From: Armatimonadota bacterium
GTDB lineage: Bacteria > Armatimonadota > Fimbriimonadia > Fimbriimonadales > GBS-DC
Direction: 5' to 3'
DNA: 38,399 bases
NCBI GenBank assembly: GCA_023511915.1
Contig: JAIMAN010000021.1
Coordinates: forward strand, 1-38,399
Shown here one piece after another: positions 24,386-32,530 of the stretch. Numbering within the stretch: the first letter of the stretch is position 1; each line of letters starts with the position of its first letter. The notes below the pieces were generated by a model. The model saw only the letters and a program-made list of their open reading frames with translations, was not told the DNA's origin and searched no databases. The position numbers and the translations under genes were made by a program.

Positions 24386-24588
24386 ATGTCCTCCTTCTGA
24401 TATTGGGTGTTGCTGTCTTCGGCTGCTCCGAAGCGACACCCGCGGCGGAGTCACGCGCGCCGCGCTGTCGGATGTGTCCGTGCTCTTGCGCAGTGGACAC
24501 CTCCACGGAAACAATGAGCAACTCCCGTGCCAGACCTCGTGGAGTGGGCAGGCACATCTACGAGTTTTGGGGCGTCGCCCGCACAAGG

Positions 24589-24594
24589 TACAAT
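24589..24594 (+). promoter_or_regulatory. -10 box, leaderless-type, of lptB
   Basis: TACAAT 7 nt before the ATG at 24602, with no Shine-Dalgarno. TTTTGG at 24565-24570 is a weak -35 candidate. The rest of the 216-nt gap from 24386 shows no other feature. Confidence 0.55.
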
Positions 24595-24601
24595 TCGCGA
24601 G

Positions 24602-25321
24602 ATGACCATTCGCGCCGAGAATCTCAAACGCGCCTACCGCAAGCGGCTGGTGGTGCGTGATGTGTCGCTGGAGGTCGGGCAGGGCGAGGTGGTCGGACTG
24701 CTGGGACCCAACGGCGCGGGCAAGACGACCACCTTCTACATGATCGTCGGTCTCATCCGCCCGCATGGGGGGCGCGTGTTCGTGGGCGAGCGGGAGATTA
24801 CGCGCCTGCCGATGTACCAGCGCGCGCGGCTGGGGCTGGGCTACCTGCCCCAAGAGGCGTCCGTGTTTCGGCAACTCACGGTCGAGCAGAACCTGCTGCT
24901 GGTGATGGAGATGCGCGGCATTCCGCCCAAAGAGCGTCGCGAACGCGCCGAACAACTGATGGAGGAGTTCCACATCGCGCACCTGCGCCACAGCAAGGGC
25001 TACGCGCTGTCGGGCGGCGAGCGACGACGCGTCGAAATCGCCCGCGCACTCGCCCTCCAGCCCGCCTTCCTGCTGCTCGACGAACCGTTCACGGGGATTG
25101 ACCCCAAGACCATCGAGGAACTCCAAGAGATTATTCTGGGGCTGCGCGCGCGCACTATCGGCGTGCTGATTACCGACCACAATGTGAGCGCGACGCTGCG
25201 CATTACCGACCGCAGCTACATCCTTGCCGACGGCGTGATTGTCGCACAGGGCGCGCCCGAAGAGGTGATTACCGACCCGCTCGCACGGAAATACTACTTC
25301 GGCGAGAGTTTCGAGCTATAA
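24602..25321 (+). CDS. lptB: Lipopolysaccharide export ATPase LptB
   Basis: A 239-residue ABC ATPase with Walker [18 protein letters not shown] (about 36-52), Q-loop [19 protein letters not shown], signature [17 protein letters not shown], Walker [14 protein letters not shown] and switch histidine in LITDHNV. The signature and the [12 protein letters not shown]-terminus are those of LptB, which drives lipopolysaccharide transport from the inner to the outer membrane with LptFGC. The Lpt partners are not adjacent. Its stop codon lies inside the TATAAT of the following regulator gene. Confidence 0.93.
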   Translation: MTIRAENLKRAYRKRLVVRDVSLEVGQGEVVGLLGPNGAGKTTTFYMIVGLIRPHGGRVFVGEREITRLPMYQRARLGLGYLPQEASVFRQLTVEQNLLLVMEMRGIPPKERRERAEQLMEEFHIAHLRHSKGYALSGGERRRVEIARALALQPAFLLLDEPFTGIDPKTIEELQEIILGLRARTIGVLITDHNVSATLRITDRSYILADGVIVAQGAPEEVITDPLARKYYFGESFEL

Positions 25322-25322
25322 T
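25317..25322 (+). promoter_or_regulatory. -10 box of the SARP-like regulator gene
   Basis: TATAAT overlapping the lptB stop codon (CTATAA), 19 nt before the ATG at 25342. It gives a short leader that includes AGCGGGG. Confidence 0.5.
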
Positions 25323-25341
25323 TAAGAGTAAGCGGGGTTGA

Positions 25342-28300
25342 ATGATGCACGCGGAGCCGCGCTGGTATTTTCGGCTGTTTGGGGGCTTCGAGGCGCGCTG
25401 GGGCGCGGTTTGCGTGCATCGCCTACGCACGGCGAAGACCACCGCGCTGATGGGCTACATGGTCGCGCACCCGCCGCACCGCTTCCCGCGCGAGGCGTTG
25501 TGCGCGCGGTTCTGGGACGACAGGGAGCCCGAGCGCGCCCGCAACAGCCTCAGCGTCGCCCTGAACGCGATTCGACACGCCTTTCACCCCGACGAGGCGT
25601 CCGCGCCGTTACTGGAGTGCGACGCGCACACCGTCGCGCTGAACCCCGACCTGTTCGCCGCCGATGTGTTGGCGTTCGAGGAAACCCTTGCGTTGGCGCA
25701 GCGCACAAGCGACCCCAGTGCGCAGCGCCAACACTACGCGCACGCCGCGAGCCTCTACCACGGCGAGTTTATGGCTGGCTACTACGAGCCGTGGATTATC
25801 GACAAATCGGCGCAACTCCAGCTGCGGTATGTCCACACGCTGCGCCAACTCGTGGAGTTAGAGATGCAGCGCGGGGAGCGCGTGTCCGCCATCGAGTGGC
25901 TCCAGCGGTTAGTGAGCGCGCAGCCGTATGACCCTGACCCGCTGTACGCGCTGACGATGCTCTATTTGGAGGAGGGATTGGACGCGGCGGCGCGGCAGCT
26001 CTGCGAGGCGTGGCAGGAGCAGTATGTGCGCGAGCAGGGGCGCGCGGTTCCCGACAAGGCGCGCGCTGCACTTTTGCACTGCCAGCAGTATCATGGCGTG
26101 CGTCGGCGACGCGGACGGCAGGCAAGCCCCGCGCGCCCCGATAAGCCCGAACGGAACGCGCCGCCCGCGCTGTCCGTTGCCGTCGAGCCTGCCGAGAGCG
26201 CACTGCCGACCCCTGCGACGCCCCTTTTGGGGCGGGAACAGGAGCTGGAGTCGCTGCTGCGCGCGCTGCGTCAGCACGACACGCGCTGCCTCACGCTGCT
26301 GGGGCTGGGCGGGGTGGGCAAGACGCGCCTCGCGCTGGAGGTCGCCCGACGCTGGACGCCGCACGACGCCGTGTGCTGGACGCCGCTGGCGAGCCTCACG
26401 CACGCGGAGCAACTCCCCGAAGCGGTGCTGCTGGCGATGGGCGTCGCGCCCGAAGGCGAACCGCTCGCGCAGCTGCGACACTGCCTGCGCCAGCGCGGGA
26501 CGCTGCTGCTCGTGCTGGACAACCTGGAGCATCTGCTGCCCGACGCCGCGCGGCTCGTCGCGCGCCTGCTGCAGGACGCGCCCGAATGCCGTCTGCTGAG
26601 TACCTCCCGCGCGCCAATCGGCATCGACGGCGAGACGCTGGTCGCGCTCGCGCCGCTGCCCTGCGACGACACGCTCGCCAGCCCCGCTGTGCAGCTGTTC
26701 GTGCATCGGGCGCGGCAGGTCGCGCACGATTTCCGCACGACAGACGAGAACCTGCCGATCATCGGCGCGCTGTGCCGACGGCTGGACGGCGTGCCGCTGG
26801 CAATCGAGCTGGCAGCCTCGCGTGTGAATGTGCTTAGCCCGCGCCAGATGCTCGACTCGGTCGCGCATCGGCTGGAGTGGCTCAAGACGCACCGTGTGGA
26901 CATCCCGCCGCGCCATCGCGAGATGCGCAGCGTGCTGGATGTCGCCTACGCGACGCTGCCTGCCGCCGCGCAGACGCTGCTGCGCCAACTCGCCGCGTCG
27001 CCAGGCGCGTGGACATTGGCGACGCTGCACGCGGTGTTTTACCCCGACGCGCCGTTGGAACCCGTCGCCGACGCGCTGGAGACGCTGCTCGGCGCAGGGC
27101 TGGCGATGCGCCTGCCCAACGGCGACGCGCCCAAGTTCCACCTGCTGGAAGTCGTGCGCGAGTACGCCCAGATGCTTCAGACGCCCGACGAGACGCACGC
27201 CTACAGGCGCGCCATCAGCGATTGGGTGCGGGCGCAGGCGGCGACGCGCGCTGCCCAAAGCCACACGGCGCAACTCCCCGATTGGCTCGCTTTCTGGGAC
27301 GACCACAAGGAGCTGCTGCGCGAGACGCTGGAGTTCCTGCACGAGCAGGGGCAGACGGGCGCACTGCTGACGCTGTTTGAGCATGGGGCGCGCTACCTGC
27401 TGTTGCGTCCCGCGGCGTCGTGGGCGCGTGAGTCGCTCGCGCGCGTGCAAGCCGCCGACGCCCCGCCCGACGCGCTCTGCCGCGCGATGTGCCTGCTCGC
27501 ACGCCTGCACTTCCATCTGGAGTCGTTCGAGGCGAGCCGCGCATGGGCGCGCCGCGCGCTCGCACTCGCCGAATCGCCCGACGCGCCCGTCGACGACGCC
27601 ACGCGCGGCTGGGCGCTCTACTGGACGGTGCAGACCGCCTTCACCGCGCGCGCGATGGACACGGTGAATGCCCACTGGGAGCGGCTGTGGGCGTACTACC
27701 CGTGCCCACACGAGCCGCGTTTGCATCTGGCGATTCACTACCTGGCGGGCTACCTTTTTCCTGAACGCCACACCGCCGAATGGCGCGAACAGGCGGTGCA
27801 GTTCGCGCACGCGCAGGGCGACCCGCTGCTGCTGCTGGACGCGATTGACGCGCTGCTGGAGCCGCTCTACTTTCGCGGCGAGTACGAGCGGGCGCGGGCG
27901 TACCTGCGCGAAGCCGAAACGCTCGCGCGACTGTTAGGCTCGCAGACGCGCCTGCTGGCGATGCTCTACACCCGCACATACATCGACATCCAGCAGGGCG
28001 CACTCGACTCGGCGGAATCGCTGATTGCCGAACTCTACGCGCTCGACGCGCAACTTGGACGCCACTCGGAGAGCATCCAGTGGCTGCACGGGATGCTGTA
28101 TCGCCATCAGGGGCGATACGCCGACGCGCTGCGCCTCGCGCTGGAGCTGACCGCCCAGCAGGAGATGGCGCAGCGCCCGCACGAGGCTGCCAGCGCGTGG
28201 GACTTGGCGGCGACCGTCGCGCTGGAGATGGGCGACCTGACCGCCGCGCGCCGCTACGCCCAACACGCGCTCGACCAACGCGCCCGACAAGACGACGCCT

Positions 28301-28608
28301 ACCGCCTGCACTTTAGCAAGACCCACTATTACGGCATCCGCGGTATGACCGCGCCCGACGCCGAAGCCATCAACGGCTTGCACGCCTGCCTGCGCTTCTG
28401 GGAATCGCAAGACCTCCCGCCTTGGCGTGCGAACACGCTCTACTACCTCGCCGCCGCATTCGCTATTGCAGGCGAGACCGCCCGCGCCCACGACGCCCTC
28501 GACGCCGCCATCCACCTCAACGAAGCGATGGGACGCCGTATCGCCCTCGAACGCTGCTACGCCCTGAAAGCGCAACTGCCAATTTCCCCCCCAAAAACCC
28601 CAAATTAA
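25342..28608 (+). CDS. SARP/AfsR-like regulator with BTAD, STAND ATPase and TPR domains
   Basis: A 1088-residue cytoplasmic regulator. Residues about 8-100 form an OmpR-like winged helix of SARP type (RLRTAKTTALMGYMVAHPP, PERARNSLSVALNAIRHAF). Residues about 105-250 form the BTAD domain. After a Pro/Arg-rich linker, an NB-ARC/STAND ATPase follows: Walker A LLGLGGVGKTRLALEV (about 318-333), Walker B TLLLVLDNLEHLL (about 386-398) and GVPLAIELAASR (about 480-491). The C-terminal 450 or so residues are Ala/Leu-rich helical repeats of TPR type. In AfsR-like proteins the winged helix binds direct heptad repeats and the STAND module acts as a switch. ATG at 25345 is an equally possible start. The likely target is the promoter at 28605-28669. 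Confidence 0.92.
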   Translation: MMHAEPRWYFRLFGGFEARWGAVCVHRLRTAKTTALMGYMVAHPPHRFPREALCARFWDDREPERARNSLSVALNAIRHAFHPDEASAPLLECDAHTVALNPDLFAADVLAFEETLALAQRTSDPSAQRQHYAHAASLYHGEFMAGYYEPWIIDKSAQLQLRYVHTLRQLVELEMQRGERVSAIEWLQRLVSAQPYDPDPLYALTMLYLEEGLDAAARQLCEAWQEQYVREQGRAVPDKARAALLHCQQYHGVRRRRGRQASPARPDKPERNAPPALSVAVEPAESALPTPATPLLGREQELESLLRALRQHDTRCLTLLGLGGVGKTRLALEVARRWTPHDAVCWTPLASLTHAEQLPEAVLLAMGVAPEGEPLAQLRHCLRQRGTLLLVLDNLEHLLPDAARLVARLLQDAPECRLLSTSRAPIGIDGETLVALAPLPCDDTLASPAVQLFVHRARQVAHDFRTTDENLPIIGALCRRLDGVPLAIELAASRVNVLSPRQMLDSVAHRLEWLKTHRVDIPPRHREMRSVLDVAYATLPAAAQTLLRQLAASPGAWTLATLHAVFYPDAPLEPVADALETLLGAGLAMRLPNGDAPKFHLLEVVREYAQMLQTPDETHAYRRAISDWVRAQAATRAAQSHTAQLPDWLAFWDDHKELLRETLEFLHEQGQTGALLTLFEHGARYLLLRPAASWARESLARVQAADAPPDALCRAMCLLARLHFHLESFEASRAWARRALALAESPDAPVDDATRGWALYWTVQTAFTARAMDTVNAHWERLWAYYPCPHEPRLHLAIHYLAGYLFPERHTAEWREQAVQFAHAQGDPLLLLDAIDALLEPLYFRGEYERARAYLREAETLARLLGSQTRLLAMLYTRTYIDIQQGALDSAESLIAELYALDAQLGRHSESIQWLHGMLYRHQGRYADALRLALELTAQQEMAQRPHEAASAWDLAATVALEMGDLTAARRYAQHALDQRARQDDAYRLHFSKTHYYGIRGMTAPDAEAINGLHACLRFWESQDLPPWRANTLYYLAAAFAIAGETARAHDALDAAIHLNEAMGRRIALERCYALKAQLPISPPKTPN

Positions 28609-28669
28609 GACCAAAGTCCCATTAAACCCCCCATTTTTTAAGACTCTCGTAAGACCCCCTATGGATAAT
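28605..28669 (+). promoter_or_regulatory. Direct-repeat promoter of SARP type for the exported cluster
   Basis: Heptads TTAAGAC at 28605-28611 and 28638-28644 and GTAAGAC at 28649-28655; the steps are 33 and 11 bp, i.e. three helical turns and one. The last heptad ends 8 bp before GATAAT (28664-28669). A related TTAAACC lies at 28622-28628. Actinobacterial SARPs bind heptads 11 or 22 bp apart, with the promoter-proximal heptad 8 bp from the -10 box and no good -35. The first copy overlaps the end of the regulator gene. Confidence 0.6.
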
Positions 28670-28704
28670 AGAGGCGGGATACTTCCCATAGGAGGTCTGA
28701 TGGA

Positions 28705-30309
28705 ATGAAACGATGGTTTGTAGTTTCGGGACTCAGCGCACTGGTTGCGCTCTCGACCCTTGCAGGCGTTCACGCGCAAGGCGTGTCTCAGCCGTTCACT
28801 TATCAGGGCTACCTGCGCCAAGGCGGCGCGCCCCTGAATAACCCGTCCCAATCGATGCAGTTCCGCATCTACGGCGCGCTCACGGGCGGAACCGCGCTCT
28901 GGGATTCGGGCGCGCTGACCGTGAATGTTGCCAACGGGCTGTTCACGGTGCAACTGAACCCGCCTGTATCCGTCTGGACAGGCGCGGATCGGTTCCTGGA
29001 AATCCAAGTCGGTGCGACGACGCTCACCCCACGCGTGCGTATCGGCGCGACCCCGTATGCCAACACGGCGACCCAGCTCAACATGTTCCAATCGGGTACC
29101 AGCAACCCCGATCGCATGGTGATTACCCACTCGCCTGCGTTCAGCAACTGGGGCTTGCAGTACCGCGACACGGACGATAGCTTCCATTTTCTGAGCAACG
29201 GCACGACGGTGCTGCGCGTGGGGCTTGGGGCGCCTCAGGGTCTTCAGATCCCTGCGGGCGCGGCGGCGGGGCGCGTGCTGACCAGCGACGCCAGCGGGAA
29301 CGCCTCGTGGCAAGCGCTGCCTGCAGGCGCAAGCGCCTGGGCGATCAGCGGCGCCAATATCCACAACACCAATACGGGCAATGTGGGAATTGGAACCACC
29401 AGCCCTGCCTACCTGTTGAATGTAGTTGGCGACCGCAACGCGCGACTGCTGAATATCGTCAACTCGAACACGGGCAACGTTGCCGACGGCGTCTGGGTGC
29501 AAACGGGCGGCTCGGGGAGCTGGGGCGTCTACTCAGTCCTAAACGCGACCTCTGGACGCGCGGTGTACGGCAACGCCAGCGGCGCGTCGGGCGACGGGAT
29601 TGGCGTCTTTGGACGCTCCGCCAGCCCAGACGGATACGGCGGCTACTTTATAGGGCGCATGCGTATCGAATACAACAGCAGCACCACCAACGCCACCTTG
29701 TGCCTACACGAGTCCGAAGCCGAGTTCGCCCGCTTGGAGTTCACGAACACCAACACCGCGCGCAAGTGGCATATCGCGGGCGCGATCGGCTCCGCCGTCG
29801 CCTACGACCGCCTCAACTTCTGGAACAGCGCGGCAGGCGACATCATGAGCATTCACGGCGACGGCACAGTCGCGGTCAAGGTGCTGGAAATCACGGGCGC
29901 AGACCTCGCGGAGAAATTCCCCACCACCGAGACTCTGGAACCAGGCACGGTCGTGGAGATCGACCCCGACAACCCTGGACAACTGCGCAAGGCGCGGGGC
30001 GCGTACAACACGCGCGTGGCGGGCGTCGTGGCGGGCGCGAACGGGCTGTCCAAAGGCATCGTCTTGGGCAACCTCGAAGGCAGCGAGAACCACACCCCAA
30101 TCGCGATGAGCGGGCGCGTGTGGGTCTACGCCGACGCCACCCACGAAGCCATCGAGCCGGGCAACCTGCTGACCACATCCGACACGCCCGGACACGCGAT
30201 GAAAGCGAGCGACCCCACCCGCGCGCACGGCGCCGTGATTGGCAAGGCGATGACCCGCCTTGAGAAGGGCAAGACGGGCATGGTACTCGTGCTCGTGAAC
30301 CTGCAATAA
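28705..30309 (+). CDS. Exported tail-fibre-like beta-structured surface protein
   Basis: A 534-residue protein with a signal peptide (MKRWFVVSGLSALVALSTLA...HAQ). Residues about 28-135 form a beta-rich domain opening FTYQGYLRQGGAPLNN, common at the start of large exported proteins in environmental phyla. The middle holds the fibre-type motif NTGNVGIGTTSPAYLLNVVG (about 225-244) and repeats rich in Gly, Ser, Thr and Asn. The C-terminal 140 residues (GADLAEKFPTTETLEPGTVV onward) form a recurrent capping domain of such proteins. It is probably a secreted filament or adhesin. GGAGG (28691-28695) precedes the ATG. A 2-codon frame, ATG-GAA-TGA at 28700-28708, overlaps the start. Confidence 0.8.
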   Translation: MKRWFVVSGLSALVALSTLAGVHAQGVSQPFTYQGYLRQGGAPLNNPSQSMQFRIYGALTGGTALWDSGALTVNVANGLFTVQLNPPVSVWTGADRFLEIQVGATTLTPRVRIGATPYANTATQLNMFQSGTSNPDRMVITHSPAFSNWGLQYRDTDDSFHFLSNGTTVLRVGLGAPQGLQIPAGAAAGRVLTSDASGNASWQALPAGASAWAISGANIHNTNTGNVGIGTTSPAYLLNVVGDRNARLLNIVNSNTGNVADGVWVQTGGSGSWGVYSVLNATSGRAVYGNASGASGDGIGVFGRSASPDGYGGYFIGRMRIEYNSSTTNATLCLHESEAEFARLEFTNTNTARKWHIAGAIGSAVAYDRLNFWNSAAGDIMSIHGDGTVAVKVLEITGADLAEKFPTTETLEPGTVVEIDPDNPGQLRKARGAYNTRVAGVVAGANGLSKGIVLGNLEGSENHTPIAMSGRVWVYADATHEAIEPGNLLTTSDTPGHAMKASDPTRAHGAVIGKAMTRLEKGKTGMVLVLVNLQ

Positions 30310-30320
30310 GGAGGCGTGTG

Positions 30321-31895
30321 ATGACACAACAATACCGATGGACACGCTGGGTGTTGGGCTTGCTCGTGAGCCTCTGCATCGGGCACGCCCAAGCGCCCGA
30401 AGACGACCTTGAGGAGCGCCCCGCGATTGACGGCGCAACGATGCCCGACGACCTGCTCCAGCGGCTGCGCATGCACCAACTGCCCACCACCATCCGCGCC
30501 CCCAAAGCCCCGCCGACGAAACTCGTCCTGCCCGAAACCGTCGCCCCGCCCGACGACCGTCAACCTGACCGCGTGGGCGTCCCCGCCCCTGCAACGATGC
30601 CCATCGGGTATGTCGGGGATGTGCCGCAGGGCATCTTTGAACGTGCGCCGTGGCACACACAGCCCGACGGCGGACGCATCAAGCGCATCGAACTCCACTC
30701 GCGAAACGCCACTGCCCTGCGCGTGATTATGACCGACCTCGGACCGCTGGAACTGCGAGTGTATGACCCTGTGACAATGTCGGCGTTCGGTCCCTACACC
30801 GCGCCGATTCTCAACGAAGACGGCACTTGGTGGTCAACGATTATCTTCGGCGACACGATTGGACTGGAGTTCTACTTACCGCCAGGCTACACGACCCCGC
30901 CGAAGACGCTCCCGCGCATCGTGGGCGCGTTCTACTGCTACGCGGACTTCTATGGCTCCGACTTTTATCCCCAGTCGGGCGATTGCCACACGGATCTGAC
31001 CTGTTATCCCGCGTGGGCAAACTCGATTGAAGGGCGCGCGATTGGGCGCTTGACGGGCACCACAGGCTGCACAGGCGCGCTCATCAACCGCACGGGCACA
31101 GACTTTTGCCCGATTATGCTGACGGCGCGCCACTGCATCCAGACCCAAGCCGAAGCCAACGGCGTGGTGGTCATCTGGTTCTACGAGAGCCAGACCTGCA
31201 ACGGCAAGAACCCGCCGAACCTCAACACCCTGCCGCGCAACGACGGCGCGCTCCTGCTCAAGACCGACTTCAGTTCCGAGTGGACGCTGATGGGGCTGTA
31301 TGCCCCTTCAAGGTCGGACAGCTTCGTGGGCTGGGATTCGGGCTACTGGTCTAACTGGAGTACAGCGACCAGCATCAACCACCCCGCGCTCCTGCCCAAA
31401 CGCATCCAGTTCGGCACGAAGACCACGGACTCCGGTTGTTTGGGCGCCTCTTCGTTCTACACGTACTGGGCGGCTTTTCGCACTTCGGCGGGGGCGTCGG
31501 GGTCGCCCGTGTATGACGCCAGTCGTCGGGTGCGCGGGACGTTGTCTTGCGCTACCGATACCGACGGGGACGGGTCTGGCGGTCCGTGCGCGAACGATGG
31601 GTGGTACGGTCGCTTGGATATTGGCTTCCCTGAGCTGCGCTGGTACATCTTCGAGATGGCGAACCCGACCTTTGTGAACCGCGCGGTTGCAGGCGACCCT
31701 GGCAACGACGGCAGTGCCGAGCGCGGCACGGCGGCGAACCCGTTCAACACCGTGTATGAGGGCACCTTCTGCGTGCCCAGCAACGGCACGGTGCGCATCG
31801 TGCCTGGCAACTACAACGAGCGGTTCCGCGTCTGGCGTCCGATGCGCTTGGAGCGCAGCGGCGCCTCGGGCGTCGTGCGCATCGGCGCGCCTTAA
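30321..31895 (+). CDS. Exported trypsin-like serine protease
   Basis: A 524-residue protein with a signal peptide (about 24 residues). An Ala/Pro-rich region (about 50-95) and a beta domain precede a chymotrypsin-fold protease of lysyl-endopeptidase type: the histidine is in CPIMLTARHCI (about 265-275), the probable aspartate in NDGALLLKTDFSSEW (about 309-323), and the serine in RTSAGASGSPVYD (about 389-401). Cysteines around these blocks suggest disulphides. The last 55 residues (GTAANPFNTVYEG...IVPGNYNERFRV) resemble the first turn of a right-handed beta-helix. AAGGAGG lies 5 nt before the ATG at 30321, which is preferred over the adjoining GTG at 30318. Confidence 0.88.
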   Translation: MTQQYRWTRWVLGLLVSLCIGHAQAPEDDLEERPAIDGATMPDDLLQRLRMHQLPTTIRAPKAPPTKLVLPETVAPPDDRQPDRVGVPAPATMPIGYVGDVPQGIFERAPWHTQPDGGRIKRIELHSRNATALRVIMTDLGPLELRVYDPVTMSAFGPYTAPILNEDGTWWSTIIFGDTIGLEFYLPPGYTTPPKTLPRIVGAFYCYADFYGSDFYPQSGDCHTDLTCYPAWANSIEGRAIGRLTGTTGCTGALINRTGTDFCPIMLTARHCIQTQAEANGVVVIWFYESQTCNGKNPPNLNTLPRNDGALLLKTDFSSEWTLMGLYAPSRSDSFVGWDSGYWSNWSTATSINHPALLPKRIQFGTKTTDSGCLGASSFYTYWAAFRTSAGASGSPVYDASRRVRGTLSCATDTDGDGSGGPCANDGWYGRLDIGFPELRWYIFEMANPTFVNRAVAGDPGNDGSAERGTAANPFNTVYEGTFCVPSNGTVRIVPGNYNERFRVWRPMRLERSGASGVVRIGAP

Positions 31896-31910
31896 CCCAC
31901 ACATCACGCA

Positions 31911-31936
31911 GGGGGCAGCCCCCGAGGTCTGCCCCC
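31911..31936 (+). terminator. Hairpin between the protease and dockerin-like genes
   Basis: GGGGGCAG/CTGCCCCC, a perfect 8-bp stem with a 10-nt loop, 16 nt after the protease stop. It has no T-run and may act as an attenuator or as protection of the message end. Confidence 0.4.
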
Positions 31937-31964
31937 CACCAACCGAAACAGAAGGAGGCATATC

Positions 31965-32378
31965 ATGCGAACATGGCTACTGACACTGACGATCCTGACG
32001 GCAGCAACGCTGCTTGCGAGCGACGCACGCGCCCAATCGGGCGGCGGCTATGACCTAACCTGGTGGACGATCGACGGCGGCGGGATTACCTTCGCCACAG
32101 GCGGAACCTTCAACCTCGGCGGCACGGTCGGGCAGCCCGACGCCAGCAATCCGCTCACGGGCGGCGCGTTCAGCCTCACAGGCGGCTTCTGGTTCACGCC
32201 GTGCATTCTCTCCAACGGCGATGTGGACGGCAACGGCTGTGTGGACGATGCCGACCTGCTCGCGGTGCTGTTCAACTTCGGGGCGACGGGCTTGAACCCT
32301 GCCGACCTGAACTGCGACGGCACAGTAGACGACGCCGACCTGCTGACCGTGTTGTTCAACTTCGGGAGTGGGTGCTAA
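31965..32378 (+). CDS. Exported protein with dockerin-type calcium-binding repeats
   Basis: A 137-residue protein with a signal peptide (MRTWLLTLTILTAATLLASD...RAQ). A Gly-rich beta segment (about 25-80) ends in the FSLTGGFWFTP pattern. Two EF-hand-like dockerin repeats follow: DVDGNGCVDDADLLAVLFNF and DLNCDGTVDDADLLTVLFNF. Dockerins bind cohesins in cellulosomes; in other phyla such C-terminal repeats occur on many exported proteins and may simply bind calcium. No cohesin is seen. The start is set by AAGGAGG 6 nt before the ATG. The gene lies in the exported cluster behind the protease. Confidence 0.88.
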   Translation: MRTWLLTLTILTAATLLASDARAQSGGGYDLTWWTIDGGGITFATGGTFNLGGTVGQPDASNPLTGGAFSLTGGFWFTPCILSNGDVDGNGCVDDADLLAVLFNFGATGLNPADLNCDGTVDDADLLTVLFNFGSGC

Positions 32379-32379
32379 C

Positions 32380-32420
32380 CCTCACCCCAGCCCCTCTCCT
32401 GCTTGCGGCGGGAGAGGGGC
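32380..32420. repeat. REP-like hairpin element
   Basis: CCCTCACCCCAGCCCCTCTCC followed by an inverted copy: GCCCCTCTCC (32390-32399) pairs with GGAGAGGGGC (32411-32420). Sequences of this exact style are frequent dispersed intergenic repeats in several environmental phyla. It directly follows the dockerin-like gene and may also terminate it. Only one copy is visible here. Confidence 0.45.
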
Positions 32421-32530
32421 GTATAGGGACGCGCCTGCGCCGAGGGACAGTTCGGCTATCTTGGCGTACAACCGCCATAGGCTGGCGAACACAGCGTTTT
32501 TTACCAATAATTCTACTGGGAGGCGATCTG

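Noticed and set aside
25909-27810. A 633-codon open frame antisense to the SARP-like regulator
   Set aside because: Arg/Gln/His-rich antisense shadow; the plus-strand frame carries Walker motifs and clear domains.
27934-29502. A 522-codon antisense frame spanning two plus-strand genes
   Set aside because: It crosses the promoter at 28605-28669 and has no recognisable protein features.
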